Source: Cryptomeria japonica (taxonomy: Eukaryota > Streptophyta > Pinopsida > Cupressales > Cupressaceae). Taken from it: a stretch of DNA of 64,000 nt. Under the pieces are notes generated by a model. The model did no database searches. It saw nothing but the letters and a program-made list of their open reading frames with translations, and was not told where the DNA came from. Below are positions 11,585 through 24,547 of the stretch, one piece after another. Location of the stretch: NCBI RefSeq assembly GCF_030272615.1, contig NC_081406.1:192721891-192785890 (forward strand). The letters are read 5' to 3'. Positions within the stretch are counted from its first letter, which is position 1; every line of letters begins with the position of its first letter. Made by a program: the position numbers and the translations under genes.

Positions 11585-14500
11585 GACTACAAAGAGTAAA
11601 TGAAGAAGTTCGATTTTGATTTTTAGTCTGAGAAGGAAGATGGTGATGCATTAATTACACCTTTGGCTACTCGTGCAAGTAATGATGCATGGTTAATTGA
11701 CTCAGGTGCATCTTTTCATATGACTTCCAATAGAGATTGGTTTTCTAAATATGAAGAATTTAATGGAGGTAAGGTGTACTTGGGTGATGATTCACATTTA
11801 GATATTGTTGGTTGCGGTAAAGTTAAATTTAGGTTCCCTGATGGTAGAATTAAAAGGATTAGTAGTGTGTTGCATATCCCTGGATTAAAATAAAAATTAT
11901 TATCTGTGAGAAAATTGATAGATGCGGGTGTGCAAGTAGTCTTTTCTGATGCAGGATGTAAGATGATTAAGGGTGTCATGGTGATTGATAGAGGTGTTAG
12001 CTTTGACACTTTGTATAAGCTAGAGGCATACACTGTTGAGTGTAATAACACTTTTGTAAAAAGTAAATTTGTGGATACTTCATCAGGAGATTTGAGGGTT
12101 TCACTTTCAACAGATGGACATGAGTTTTGGGTACCTAAGGGTGCTCTTTATTTTGAAGAAAAGTTACCTGCAGAGAAGACTATGTTATGGCACCAGAGAC
12201 TTGGCCACATTGGAGAAAATGGTCTAAGGACATTGAAAAAATAAAAACCTTGTTGAGGGTTTGAATGATTGTATTCTTGACTTTGATTTATGCATGCATT
12301 GCATTTATGAAAACAAAAAAATTGCATTCGGTTTTACTTGAGTTCTCATAAATCTTGTGGTGTTTTGGATCTTATTCATTTTGATTTGTTTGGTCCTATA
12401 GATGTTCCTTCTATTAGAAAATCCATATAGTATGTTTCATTTATTGATGATTTTTAAAGAGTAAATCTGAAGTTTTTAGTCAATTTAAATAATTTAAAGC
12501 AATGGTTGAGCTGCAAACTAGAAAGAAAATAAAATGTTTGAGGACCGATAATGGCGGTGAATTTTAATCTAGTGATTTTGATATATTCTGTAAAGACTGT
12601 GGCATTAATAGACATAATAAAAATCCATATTCTCCACAAGAGAATGAAGTTGCAGAAAGAATGAACAAGACACTAATGAAGAAGGCGAGGAGTATGCTGA
12701 GTGGTGTTGGTATAGAACAATTTTTTTGTGCTAAAGTTGTTTCCACTACTTGCTACCTAATTAACAGGTCTCCTACATCAGCTCTTGTTGATAAAATGCC
12801 CATGGAAGCATGGTAGGGTCACAAGCCTTCATTGAGACATCTTAGAGTTTTTGGTTGTGAGGCATATGCACATGTGCCAAAGGAAAAGAAAATAAAGTTG
12901 GAGAACAAGGCTTTGAAATGTATCTTCATCAGGTATAATTATGGTGTGAAAGGATACAAGCTTTGGGACCCTATTGCACAAAAGGTAATACATAGTAGAA
13001 GTATTATTTTTAGAGAAATTAAGTCTCCTTCTGTTACATTGTAGGTAGAACAGACTAAATAGGAAGATGATATTCAATTCTCTTCTATGCCTAAAAGAGT
13101 TGAATCGAGACCACTTGATAGACAAGAAGTTGAGGAGAGCTCATCCAGCTATGAATCTTCAAAAGAGGAGGAAGAAACTCCAACTCAGCTTGTTCGAAGG
13201 TCTACAAGACATAGACAACCACCCAAAAGGTATGCACTTGATGATTGGAGATGTACTTTTACTTTGAATACTAATGTGGATGAACCTAGATCTGTAGAAG
13301 ATGCATTAGGTATGAATGATGTAGAATCCTAGAAGATTGGTATGGAAGAAGAAATGGCAGCTTTAAAAAACAATGATACATGGGATCTTGTACAATTGTC
13401 TGAAGCATGAAAACATATTGGTTGTAAATGGGTGTTCAAGAAAATGATTGGTTCAAATGGAGGTATTGAGAAGTATAAAGAAAGGCTGGTTGCAAAAGGC
13501 TACTCTCAAGTTGAGAGTGTTGATTATGGTGAGATATTTTCTCCTGTTACAAAAATGACATCCATTAGATTTTTGCTTTCTATTTCTACTACTTATGATT
13601 TAGAAGTTGAGCAAATGGATGTGAAAAATCCTTTCCTTCATGGTGATTTGAGGGAGAATATTTATATGACATAGCCAGAGCACTATGTGGTGAAAGGTAA
13701 AAGTAGTTTGGTTGTAAATTGAAGAAATCCTTATATGCCCTCAAACAGAGTCCTAGGATGAGGTAACAAAAATTTGATGCATATGTGTTGAGTTTGGGAT
13801 TTGAACATTCTAAATTAGATCACTGTGTTTGTTATAAATCTGATGGTGATCATTTCTTGTACATTGCATTACATGTTGAAGATATTTTATTCATTGGTAA
13901 AGGGAAAGGTATGATTTCAGAACAAAAGTCTCAGCTTGCGGCAAAATTGGAAATGAAAGATCTTGGTGCAACGAAACATATTATTGGGATAGAAATTATA
14001 AGAGATATAGTGAATAGAAAGCTATGGCTAGGCCAAAGTAAGTATGAGAATTCGGTTTTACAATGGTTCAACATGCAAGATTGTAGACCTTTATGTGATC
14101 CCTTTATAGTTGCAATGAAATTATCTATTTCAGATTGTCCTACATCCCCATCAGAGATGGAAGACATGAGCAGAGTGCCTTACCAGAGTGTATTTGGAAG
14201 TTTGATGTATGCTATGGTCTGTACTAGACCAGACATTTCCCAAGCAGTGGGAGTTCTTTCCAGATATATGTCTGATCCTAGTAGAGTTCATTGGGATGCA
14301 GTCAAAAGGGTCTTCATATATTTGAAGGGTACCTCAAAGTATTCTTCAATTGTTATCATGGTAATTTGGTAGGAGACGTGATTTCTCTTGATATTCATGG
14401 TTATGTGGATTTAGAATGGGCAAGTGATATTGATAGCAGAAGATCCACCAGTGCTTATGTGTTTACTTTATTTGGTGGTGCAATTAGTTGGATGAGTAAG

Positions 14501-14860
14501 AGACAGGTTGTGGTTGCTTTGTCCACTATGGAAGCAACGTATATGGCATCTACTCATGCTTGTAAAGGAGCCATTTGGATTAAGAGACTATATTCAAATA
14601 TTAGAATAAAATAAGGTGTAGTGACAGTTTATTGTGATAGTCAGGGTGTGATATGCCTCGCTATGAACCTGACACTTCATGCCCATACCAAACACGTTGA
14701 TGTTCAGTATCATTTTGTCAAAGATATGGTCGAAGATGGTAGAGTGAAGTTGGTTAAGGTAGAAACTTTGATGAATGTTGCAGATTCTTTAATTAAGGTT
14801 GTGAGCATAGATAAGTTCAGATAGTGTTTGGAGTCTATGGGCCTCATGGCCCCTAGAAAT
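11585..14860 (+). pseudogene. pol: Element B pol (PR, IN, RT, RNase H), broken
   Basis: Protease box WLIDSGASFHMTSN near 11690 is intact. GAG-pre-integrase WHQRLGHIGENGLRTL lies near 12188. The integrase core is badly decayed (FDLFGP near 12380, RTDNGGEF near 12543, VAERMN near 12650). RT has VAKGYSQVE near 13487 and QMDVKN near 13615. Its active-site box reads HVEDI near 13875 instead of YVDD. RNase H has WASDIDSRRS near 14415, STMEATYMA near 14523 and YCDSQG near 14632. Stops and frame changes are frequent, notably near 12240-12830, 13674-13785 and 14290. The motif wording fits the Tork/Tnt1 branch of Copia, unlike the Sirevirus-like A and E. Confidence 0.9.
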
Positions 14861-14917
14861 TTATTTATTGTGTAGATACTCCCATTGCTCTTTCAAGGTA
14901 TTTGACAAGCGCGAGAA

Positions 14918-15813
14918 TGTTGTGAAAATGGTGTCTCAACCTTGCATTTACGTGATGTTATTATTTATATTAAATTTTTGTTTGAGCACGAAATGGTGCA
15001 AAATTTTCCCCAAAGCTTTGGATTGGCTAGATAAGCATGTCGACAACTTTTTGTCATAAGATCATAACTATTTTTGAAGATATTAAAGTTTTCATTTTTG
15101 AAGGGTGTAATGAAAGTTTTAAATTTAACTTCGAGGACTTTAGAGGCTTTGAAACACCCTAAAAATGGGTGTAACTAGCATAGCGGGTTACGAGGTGATA
15201 GAACACTTCATGAGCTTTCTATCTCTTCAAACGGTTCATCAATTGGACACTTGGTTCACAAGTTATGGCCTCCGAAAGTTTGGACTCTTGAAATAGGAAA
15301 TATATAAATGCTATACACACATAAATGAGCTGTAAAAGGGAGGTACACATGTTGATGTGTGTTTTGACGCATCATAGGGCATCTATATTGGAGATAAGGT
15401 CGACTCTACTTTATTGGGTGGTTTCAGCCCATGGTTTTGTAATACTATTTGATAGTTTCTTGTATTGTATCTCCTATATATGAGGTGCATGAGATAGAGG
15501 TTATGTGTAAGAGTCTTATGGCTAATGAGTTACCTCTTAATCTTTGGTTGGTGGTACTCCTATGAAGAGCTTGCTCTGTAAGTATATTGTAATCTATTAT
15601 TGATTTTTAAATAATATATTGGGCAACTTTTGGAGTGTGGGGTTTTTTCTCTTGAAAGGGTTTTCCCCACGTAAATCACCGTGTTGTGGTATGCATGCTA
15701 TTATGTCTATTTATGTTAAGTTTTTGTAACTATTGTAATGATTTGTAAAAGTTTTTGCATTACCCTCCTATCAAGGTTAGTGTAGGAAGTTGTTTCACTA
15801 CTTAACTTCCTTG

Positions 15814-15815
<2 letters not shown>
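14918..15815 (+). repeat. Element B 3' LTR
   Basis: Starts TGTTGTG after the purine-rich CAAGCGCGAGAA tract and matches 1468-1740 and 10019-10225. It contains the roughly 430 bases missing from the 5' copy, including CCCCACGTAAATCACCGTG. The end is placed at about 15815, before the GA array. Confidence 0.88.
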
Positions 15816-15875
<60 letters not shown>

Positions 15876-16110
15876 GGGGGGTTGAGATAGAAAGAAAAAA
15901 AGGGGGAGATAGAGTGAGAGAGAGAGAAGGAAGGGAGAGGAGGGAGAGATAGATAGATATAGATAGATAGATATAGATATATGAATATTTGTATGTCTAC
16001 ATATATGTACATCTATATATATGAACATATGTATGTCTACATATATGAATATATTTATGTATACATATATGAAACTATATATGAATATATTTATGTTAAC
16101 ATATATGAAT
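15816..16110. repeat. GA microsatellite then AT-rich minisatellite
   Basis: A pure GA run covers about 15818-15872, with purine-rich DNA to 15948. GATA/TAGATA repeats follow, then a degenerate unit around CTACATATATGAATAT of roughly 25-30 bases to about 16110. Nothing here codes. Confidence 0.9.
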
Positions 16111-17969
16111 ATAAAAGAACATAACCCAATTGGGTTTTAAATGAATAAAAATCCTGATCGGGTTAGGTAAAAAATAAAAGCCTGATTAGATTATGGCTTG
16201 TAATTAGCCTTGGATAGCAAGGCTAAGGCTTGGGGGTTTAATTTGCCTCGTTTTTACATGTTTTCTTCTTGAAATCTGATTTCTCAAATTCCCCATCATC
16301 CGGTTTACACACTACCAAGTGGGTATTTGTAAAATTGCCACAATAATTTCATACATCTCCTGATATTTCTAAGCATACATTTAAAAAAAAATTGAACAAC
16401 ATTAACATATTAATCTTGAATTTCTTTTACCAATGTATGCAGAGTTTTCAAAGAAAGCGTGTACCATTCTTTTAATAAATTTTGAACTACTTTTCCAAAT
16501 TTGAAACAAATTATATGTTATTTTTCTACACTTCATTGTTTATACTTTAAAAAAATAAATTGAATTTCTGATTATTTTGGTGCAAGTTATGTGATGTGCA
16601 CAAACAAGTACTTGATTTTCAGGATGCATCCACTTTGAAAAAACATTAAAAAAATACTCAACAAAAAATTACAAAAAAATACACATCTTCTAGTGCTCAC
16701 TCCTTGCTATCCTTGTACCAAAGGTTTTTTGAAAATACTAAATGCAACTATAACTTTTTTGATGTGCACGTCAAACACTATGTTATATTTTGCTGAAAAA
16801 AACAAGAACAATTTTGTGTGCGTGAAAGATTTGACCTCCTTAATATTATCCAATTTTGAAAAACTTTAGTAGTTTAGAAACTAAATTTAGAGTACTACAA
16901 TCTTTGTTCTTTGGGTATTTTCAAATTTTGAGTGGACAAGTCTCAAATTGCTCCTCCAATTTTAGGTTTAGCTGATTTCAAAAAAAAAAAGTGGCCACTT
17001 ATACCCTTCTTTTTGTTCACCATCTTGGTGCACTTACCCAAGTATAATTCAAGAAACCATCATTCCAATTTAAGAGTCTTCATTCCTTCATTCAAGAGTA
17101 GATCTGAGTATAGAGAGCATTAAGCTACAACAACTTGTCTTCAAATAATTTATCATGATGGATTTTGTTATGATTTATCATGTTATTGCATCAACTCTTG
17201 GAGGACTTATCTAAACAGAATTGCATCACCACCATTATCATTCCCAAGCTATAATCTTGTTAATTCAGCATTTCATTTTTTCTTTAGCCTCTACCTTACT
17301 AGGGGTAAGTTGTCTTTTCATCATCATAGTTGTAGCGGAGGTGGAAACACTAATGCAGGGTTTGACTTAGGTAATCCCTATATAATAAAACCATTTTTCC
17401 CTCTTATCTATGTGTAGGTTATATATCTAATAGTACAGAGGTGCAAATTTGCACAAAGAAGACTTAGATGAATAGTTTTAGACTTTAAACAAGTGAAAAC
17501 CCTAGATCTATGCCAATTTACACACTTGACTAACACCTTTGGGTTGAATTTTGAAGGAAATGATCTCTAGAGCATATTGATTATGAATCTAAATCCTCAT
17601 CTATCAGAAACACCTTTAGGTCTAGCTGGCACCTAACACACTTGACTAACACTTTTAGCTCTAGATTTTACCTACAGGTTATTCTCCACATCTTATTTCC
17701 AGATTTGTGCTTCTATGTTATCTTTCAATTGTGCAATTGTTTATTTATGCTAAATATTATTGATTTTGCATAATTTTACCTAGTCATTTCATATTCATAT
17801 CAAATCAAATTAGATCAAAAAGAAGAAATAATCATACACAACATTTATCTCTCTTTTAGGAGTGAAGTTATATCTTGTTGTCTATTTCCTTCAATAAATG
17901 ATAGTGATTTGGGAATTAAGATCTTAGCTTGTCTCCCTAGGCTAAGACCCCATTTCAACACATTTCACA
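16111..17969. other. AT-rich DNA without recognised genes
   Basis: No supported open frame. A phrase reading ACACACTTGACTAACAC(C/T)TTT occurs twice, near 17521 and 17637, so part may be an old duplication or retroelement leader. Because it lies directly upstream of the gypsy gag relic it could be that element's 5' region, but I cannot find an LTR edge. Confidence 0.5.
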
Positions 17970-18391
17970 TAGAACCAAGGGACATAAGACCTCCACATGC
18001 ATGAGACTTAAAGACATAATTCAAAACCATATTGATCAAGGACACATTTCTATTGAAGGCCATAAGTCTCCTAGCAATGAATTGGGTATTTACAAGAAGC
18101 AATTTTTTAAACATAATAATGGTGATGCTTTTGTATCCAATACTAGAGTTACATATAGCTACAACAAGAATGATTCCTAATCCATTGATTCCATAATAGG
18201 TTGCATTGAAGAAAGTCCCCATCAAGTAGCTACCATTACCATTTAATCATCTACATGTTTTATTACTACTCGTGGTGGTCATGTTAATATCCAAGGAGCC
18301 CCATCATCTAAAAATACAAGTAAATACAATCTCCTTACCACTTAGGAAAAAATATTACACACATGTCCATTTTGGAGTTACTTCATACCTC
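17970..18391 (+). pseudogene. gag: Ty3/gypsy gag relic, left half (interrupted by element C)
   Basis: Plus-strand translation gives a decayed plant gypsy Gag C-terminal region: RLKDIIQNHIDQGHISIEG near 18005, LGIYKKQFFKHN near 18082, TTRGGHVNIQGAPSS near 18270, then a remnant resembling the ISILELL segment just before the protease. The long minus-strand frame here is a shadow. The last five bases, ACCTC, are the target site of element C, and the reading resumes at 25918. Family assignment rests on remembered gypsy Gag-protease linkers. Confidence 0.7.
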
Positions 18392-19502
18392 TGTTGGCTT
18401 GATGATGATTTTTGTAATGGATGACTTCATGTGTTGTCATTGATGGCACATGTATATACACACATATGTTCACATTGTCATAGTCATCTTAGTTAAGACA
18501 AACCGGTATTACTCCTAAGTCTTTGTATTGCAAAACTGGTATTATATGTATAGAAAAGTTCAATCAATTTTGAGGGTGTCTAATCGGTATATGTAGACAA
18601 CCGGTATATGCAGGATAGCATGGAGATTCAATGGAGATCATCAAAGAATCAAATGGAGGACAATCAATCTATGAGTTGGAAGAGGTTAACTCTTAACCGG
18701 TATCGGTGTTCCAACCGGTTTCACTGATTGTGTGATGAGTTATCACTGGTCATGATGAGTTATCCCTAACCGACAAATTTAGCGGCAATTTGTGATGTGT
18801 TATGTTAGATTGTCTAGATACACTACACCTAGGAAATTGTGATGTGATTCCTGAGCCGACATGAAATCTAATGTCTATATAATGACATTGTAATGAACTA
18901 TTTTCATGATGCGAGATAGAAGTGTTAAGTTGTTGCGATTTATTAAAGGCATTGCAGAGTATGTCGGTGATGTAGTTCTGAGTGAGCAGAAGAGGATCTA
19001 TTCAAGAAATATGTGCTACTTCTAGATCACACCACCTGTTGTTTTCTAATCACTACAATAGTCAAATCCCCTAACCGGGTAAGCTCTAACAAGATTCATT
19101 GTACAAATCCTCTAACCCGGTGATCCATTAGTTTGGGTATGAAATCCTCTATCGAGGTTACTCCTAATAGGGTATAGCTCCTAATAGAGCTTTGGGATCT
19201 TTAACAAGATTCGCTCCTAGCAGATCACCTTTGTAGACCTTAACCAGTTAGTTACCTATTACTGCAGATAGTTAACTTGTGAGTCCCATCTCACCATGGT
19301 TTTTCCCAATTAGGTTTCCACGTATAAACACTTGTGTTATGGTGGATTTTTTACTTGTTGGGGATGCTTTAATATCACTTTGGATTGCATGCATAGTATT
19401 AAGTAAACTGGTTAACTGTCTTTACCCATCTGTGTTTAAAGTGGTATTGCTTTTGTTGTCATTGATTCATCCCCCCCCTCTCAGTGCTTTATAAGTCTAT
19501 TA
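18392..19502 (+). repeat. Element C 5' LTR
   Basis: TGTTGGC start; end TCTATTA (original CA changed to TA). It matches the 3' LTR with small indels. CTATATAATG near 18876 is a plausible TATA box. The C-rich hairpin at the end pairs CATTGA (19460-19465) with TCAGTG (19481-19486). Confidence 0.94.
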
Positions 19503-19503
19503 A

Positions 19504-19517
19504 TCAGTATCAGATCC
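19504..19517 (+). promoter_or_regulatory. Element C primer binding site, degenerate
   Basis: TCAGTATCAGATCC, two changes from the tRNA-iMet complement TGGTATCAGAGCC, just after the 5' LTR. Confidence 0.75.
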
Positions 19518-19564
19518 TAACTTCCTTAAGGCTTAATCGCTTGGAAGAAAACCCTAAAGCCACC

Positions 19565-20851
19565 ATGGGGGATATGAGTTATTTAGAGATGACTAGACTA
19601 CTTGATGCTACCAAGGAAGAGCTTGAAACACTAAGGGTCAGATTTAAAGCGTCACAAGTTAAAAGGATAGAGCTAACTGAGCAACTATTGGAGATATCTG
19701 ATAATAGTTCTTTAGATGAGGCCAACATTGATGCATTGGCTAAAGAAGTGGAAAAACTGAATGGTGAAAAGATAAATCTAAGGATAGAGTTAGAAGCCCT
19801 AACCATCCGCATGAGCCAAGAGCTTGAAGCAAGAAGGGCAGCTGAAGACTTAATCAAAGAGAGAGATTGTGAGATTTTAAAAATCAAGCAAGAGAATGCA
19901 ACTTTGCATGAGCATTGGCATGAGAAGGAAGAGAAGGAATCTTTGTAGCTAGATCTTGAAATGGCAACATCTCTAAGAGAGACACTGACAAAACACTATG
20001 AAGATCTTACCAGAGAGCTCACTGAGGCTAATGGAAAGCTTGAAAATTTCAATAAGAGTTCTTCTATGCTAGATGAGCATATCCAATCTCAGAGGATGAA
20101 AGGTGACACATCTTGACTAGGTTTCAATACATCTGAGAAAGTAGAATCTTCTGATAACAAGAGCAACATGCACAAAGGTAAAACTGCTCCTAAGACTAAC
20201 AAGCCTACTGGTAAGAAAGCTTTTAAACCCATTTTCTTTATCTGTCACAAACTTGGACATACTGCTAATGTGTGTAGAAGTAGACCTAATGAGAATAAAG
20301 GCTATAATGCAAATGCTAGGTATGTAAGATTTGAAGGTCATTGTTTTACATGCAACATGTATGGACATAAATTAGTTGAATGTAGATATGGAGCAAACAA
20401 TCCGGTACCCAACATGAATCTAATACCTCATGGTGACTGGAGAAGAACCTATGACAACTGGGGAAACATGAACTGGCAGAAACCCTATGTCAATCGATTT
20501 AGTCTATATGAAATGGAAAAGGTAAAAAATGTGATTTGCACCATTTGTAATAATTATGGACATGTGGCTATGAACTGCAGAAGGAGAACTAGAAGAGGTA
20601 ATGCAGGACCTTGGAGATCATCTAGGATGGCTTGCTATCATTGTCACAAACCAGGACACATGGCAAAGTTTTGTAGAACCAGGAAGAACAAACCAGTTAA
20701 CCACCCTGAAGATCAGAAAGGTAAGTAAAATGTCAATGTTGAGGAAACCAGAGAGGAGATGAATAGAATCTAGAAAAAGAAGAGCGAGGACAAGCCTGCA
20801 GAAGAATCTAATCCTTCACCTAGTGTGCAGAATCCTGCACTGGTGAATTAA
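19565..20851 (+). pseudogene. Element C ORF1: coiled-coil, zinc-knuckle Gag-like protein (four in-frame stops)
   Basis: ATG at 19565 (GCCACCATGG context), 428 codons to TAA at 20849. The frame is unbroken by indels but has stops near 19946, 20116, 20726 and 20770. Residues 1-180 are Glu/Lys/Leu-rich heptads, clearly coiled coil. An LGF motif follows after one of the stops. Four knuckles come next: FFICHKLGHTANVC (first Cys lost), CFTCNMYGHKLVEC, CTICNNYGHVAMNC and CYHCHKPGHMAKFC. The globular UBN2 capsid-type domain seen at the start of element A's Gag is absent. I infer a nucleic-acid-binding, self-associating Gag derivative; its function in packaging is a guess. Confidence 0.82.
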
Positions 20852-21346
20852 GCCTTTCAACAGGCCTAAGGGGAGCATAGCGATAAATCTACTTCCAGAC
20901 CCCTTGAAGAATGTGTGGTAAGAGAGTTTTGCATTTTGAGTTGTTTTGTAAGAATTCTTGATATCATTGTCTATCAGTTTTCAAAAGATTGTCAACTGGC
21001 TATATACCTGTCAGTATTGGGAATTTTTGTTAAGCGGTATATTAGGGTTTGTTAGCCTATCGGTTGAGCAATTAATGAAGTGGGTAAGTTTATAAAATTG
21101 AGTTTTACTATGTTATTTTTACCCTAATTGCATTCGAAGAAAAGTTCTTGAGCACCTGCAGAGTGAAAAAGAGAATTGCTAGCTGATTGTAGACGGATTT
21201 ATGTTGCGGATCGAAAGATTGAATTAGATTTGAAGATCAAAGAAGACAAAACGAGTGTACATTCGAAAGATCAACCAGAAACCTTGCCAGCATGGAGGGA
21301 TTAAGATATTCTTTTGTTAATCTCTCTCAAATCGAGTTTATCCAGA
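20852..21346 (+). other. Element C leader between ORF1 and ORF2
   Basis: About 495 bases with no open frame. Element D has a comparable 300-base spacer with a short untranslated region before ORF2. No splice or translation signal is evident. Confidence 0.5.
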
Positions 21347-24300
21347 ATGACATCATCATCTAAGCAAGCAGAGAGACTTATGATTACTGTTGAACCTATG
21401 GAGTCTATGGGATCAGACAAAATAGTATCATATAATGCATTGTCTCAAGTTCTTGATAGTGTTATGATCAAAGGTGATTTATCCAGATATATTGATTGTA
21501 AAATTGAGGATTTAGGTTCACTATCAATCTACTCACAGCTCAAATATTTGTGTGATAAAAGCAGAAAAATCAAACCATAGAACATTAGGGTTTATGAAAA
21601 AGGTTTTCATAATGCGGCATATTTTCTTGAAGATTTTGAAGAAGAGCATGTTAGGATAATTCTTAGTCGTGTGCATGGAGAGAATATGTATCTTGAGAGG
21701 TCCAACACAATCACGAAGGAAGCAATTCATGCAGTGACTGGTTTTTGGCAAACCAGTGAACTTCTAAAGCTAAGGAAAATTTCAAAAGATATTGTGATTG
21801 CACTAACTCAGACCACCTCTGACGGTCGTGCATTTTCAGTCAACAAAATTAAAGACCCAACAGTTAGACTTGCAACAATGGTCATTGGTTATAGGATATT
21901 TTATTCTAGCAGGATGAATAGTGTGCCATCTACCGTTGTGCATGCGGCTTATAGGATGATTATTGAGAATGAAGATTATGACTTATGTGAGGCAATAAGG
22001 AGCCAATTGATGTTGAACCTGCAATCAATTAAGAAAGATAGTAGTCAAAATTTCAAATTTGGTCAACTATTGATTGGTCTATTCTTCTATTTTCAGAATT
22101 TTCTACCGGGAATTGGTGACATTCAATGGTCAAAGGAAATACTGGTAACAACTCAAATCAAGAACAACATTAAGGTTGTAAAGAACAAATTTCCTATTTC
22201 TATGAACAAATATTTTAATGAGTTCCAAAAGAAGATGAGCATGAGGTTAAGGCTACCTGAAGATATGGTGAAACACTTTGCAAAAGACATCTGTTTCACA
22301 GTTACCACAAACTATCATCTTATGGAGGTCGTTGAACCCAGGGAAGATGAGATGGAAGAAATGAGTTATGAAGTCAACTATGACTTATTAATTAGATATT
22401 CCAACAACCTTTTGGCATCTCCCAAGGATAAGAAGAAGAAAAGACTGGGAATTTACCAGGAAAGGAATGCACCTGCTCAACCCAGTACTGCCAAAGAGAA
22501 GAAGAAGAAAGTTGAGAAAGCACCTTCAGTGACCATCGGTACAAGGGTGACAAGAAGTGTTCAAGTCAAAAAGGAACCGGCACCCAAAGTATATGCTAAG
22601 AAGTAGACTGCAATGAAGAAGAGAGGTAGGCAAATTATTCTTCAAGCAAAATCTGAGGATACCGACACTAAAGAGGAACCAAAGAAGATGAAAGCAACTG
22701 GTAAGAAAGCCAAACCAGTAGGAGACACTTCAAAGAAAAGTATTCCTATTAATGCTTTATCTTACAAACCTATGACTAATTTTTAGAGAACTGTAAAAAC
22801 ATTAGGGAGGAATAGGTTTGATAATGTGAAAGAATGGTTTGATTCATTCGATGATGATCAGAAGCAACAAATTATTCAAGAGGTAATCAGCCACTTGTGT
22901 CAGTACAATCAGTTGCCTCAGGATATTGAAAATGATATTTCTGATTCTTTGTATTCTATTCTTGCAAATAAGTGGAAAATGGTTGTAGAACAAGATCAAG
23001 AAACTATTGATAGAGTTTTCATTCAATATTTTCCTGAATTACCTAGAGATGAATTATTAGAATTGCTTGATAATTTCAAAGGACAATTTCATTCTAAGGA
23101 AAGAAGATTGAAGTTATTGAGTGGAAAGGTTCAATATGTTGAAGTTGATACTAACCAGATAGCCATAAATATTCAAAGGATGCATGAGTAAATGATTTCT
23201 CATAAAACTGATCAAACAGAGACTAGAGCTCAACCAGAGTTAGATGAAGAAGAAATTATTGCACCAGATATTGTCTATCCTATTAAGCATAAGGATGACA
23301 CTACTTCTCTACTGGTTATCTTTGTAGATGATACTGATGAAATCCTAGACACTATTGATACAACTGGTAATATCATTGAACCGGTTATGGAACCTTTACA
23401 GTAACCGATCATTATTGTTACATAGGAAGCAACTGAAGCACCGATCATTGAACCTAGTGAGGATATTCAACCTCCACCAGAAAAAGAACACCAAGTGGAA
23501 AATAAACTGCTGCTAGTTACAACAGATTCATATGAGAAACAAACAAAGGCAGAAATAGAGAAAGAGAAACCGGAGAAAGAGGTTGAAGTGAAGGAAACTG
23601 AACAGAGAAAGGAGGAAGAGAAAGAGAAAACAGAGGAGAATATAGCAGAGAAAACAGGTGAATAGGAAAAAGAAAAGGTAAAGTGGCAAATTGATGATGA
23701 GGATGACTCAATAGGCATCAAAGGGCCTATAGATGTAGATAATATGAGTGCATCTGAACTCATGGAGATTGCTACATTGATACAATCTAGAGCTCAAAAG
23801 AAAAGATTGAAAGAGAAGAGGAAAGAAGCAGAAACAATTCAAACTGCCGTTGAGATTCTGTCAAGTCTTCTACCAGAGACTAACAATGGAAATTTGACAA
23901 CCCCTATTGACAAACTTGGACAGTTGGTTGCTCATGCTTCTGACCAACTGAAGTCCCTTGAAGAAGCTGCTCAGACTTTAGCTGAGAAGAATTATATAAG
24001 AAAAAGAGGAGAGCAAATAATGAAAGATATTGATACAAGAAAGATTGCTTTATCTCTGAATAAAGATCTTTTGAAGACTGCTATTGAATCTAGAGGAAGG
24101 ATACTAGCCTATACATCTAACCTTTCATTTTTCTATCCTGATTTGAAGAAGAGGTGAGAAGAGACAGAACAAGAACTGGAGAGGATATGTAATGTCTACA
24201 TACCTTTACAGGATTCAGCCTTAGAATTTGGCAAATCAGTTGATGACTTGCAACATCAGTTAGATATTTATGATTATGAACATGCTAAGAGACTTTGATC

Positions 24301-24547
24301 CTTGAAAGAACTAAGGAACCAGTTGAGACCTAAAGTGGACATCTTACAACGGGCATACAAGGATGCAGAAGCGGTTTTGGCAACTCCAGAGATGAGCACA
24401 GTGGATGCAATGGAAGAATTCGCTGCACAAGTTATGACAACCATTGAGATCACTGAAACATTATTGGAAACATGGGATAATTATTTTACTCAGATGAAGA
24501 TCATTTTCAGTGACATTTTCTTGAAAATTGCAGTAAACACTCCTTGA
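21347..24547 (+). pseudogene. Element C ORF2: novel conserved protein replacing pol (nonsense-damaged only)
   Basis: ATG at 21347 (MTSSS, like MASSS of element D), 1067 codons to TGA at 24545. One reading frame is kept throughout. About nine internal stops occur (21578, 22604, about 22784, 23189, 23402, about 23423, 23663, 24155, 24296), and I found no frameshift. Module 1 (to about 22180) holds LSRVHG, ITKEAIHAVTG and a long globular stretch with RMNSV and FKFGQL. A Lys-rich basic linker lies at 22400-22760. Module 2 (22826-23191) is helical, with KWKMVVEQDQE. An acidic, Glu-rich linker follows. Module 3 (23744-24547) is a long coiled coil. No RT, IN, PR or RNase H motif is visible. Same order as in element D. 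Function unknown. Confidence 0.8.

Larger units (their letters stand above)
1468..15815 (+). mobile_element. Element B: decayed Tork/Tnt1-like Ty1-copia retrotransposon, carrying two nested insertions
   Basis: Paired LTRs (1468-1740 plus 10019-10225 on the left, 14918-15815 on the right) enclose a tRNA-iMet primer site, a gag relic and a full Copia-order pol relic (PR, IN, RT, RNase H). The domain order and the protease and GAG-pre-integrase wording match the Tork/Tnt1 group as I know it. Element A interrupts the 5' LTR and a solo LTR interrupts gag. Every coding domain has stops or frameshifts, so the copy is dead. Flanks are GA-rich on both sides, so a target duplication cannot be distinguished from the repeat. 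Confidence 0.85.

Noticed and set aside
17965-18225. 86-codon minus-strand frame
   Set aside because: Shadow of a plus-strand gypsy gag relic with recognisable motifs.
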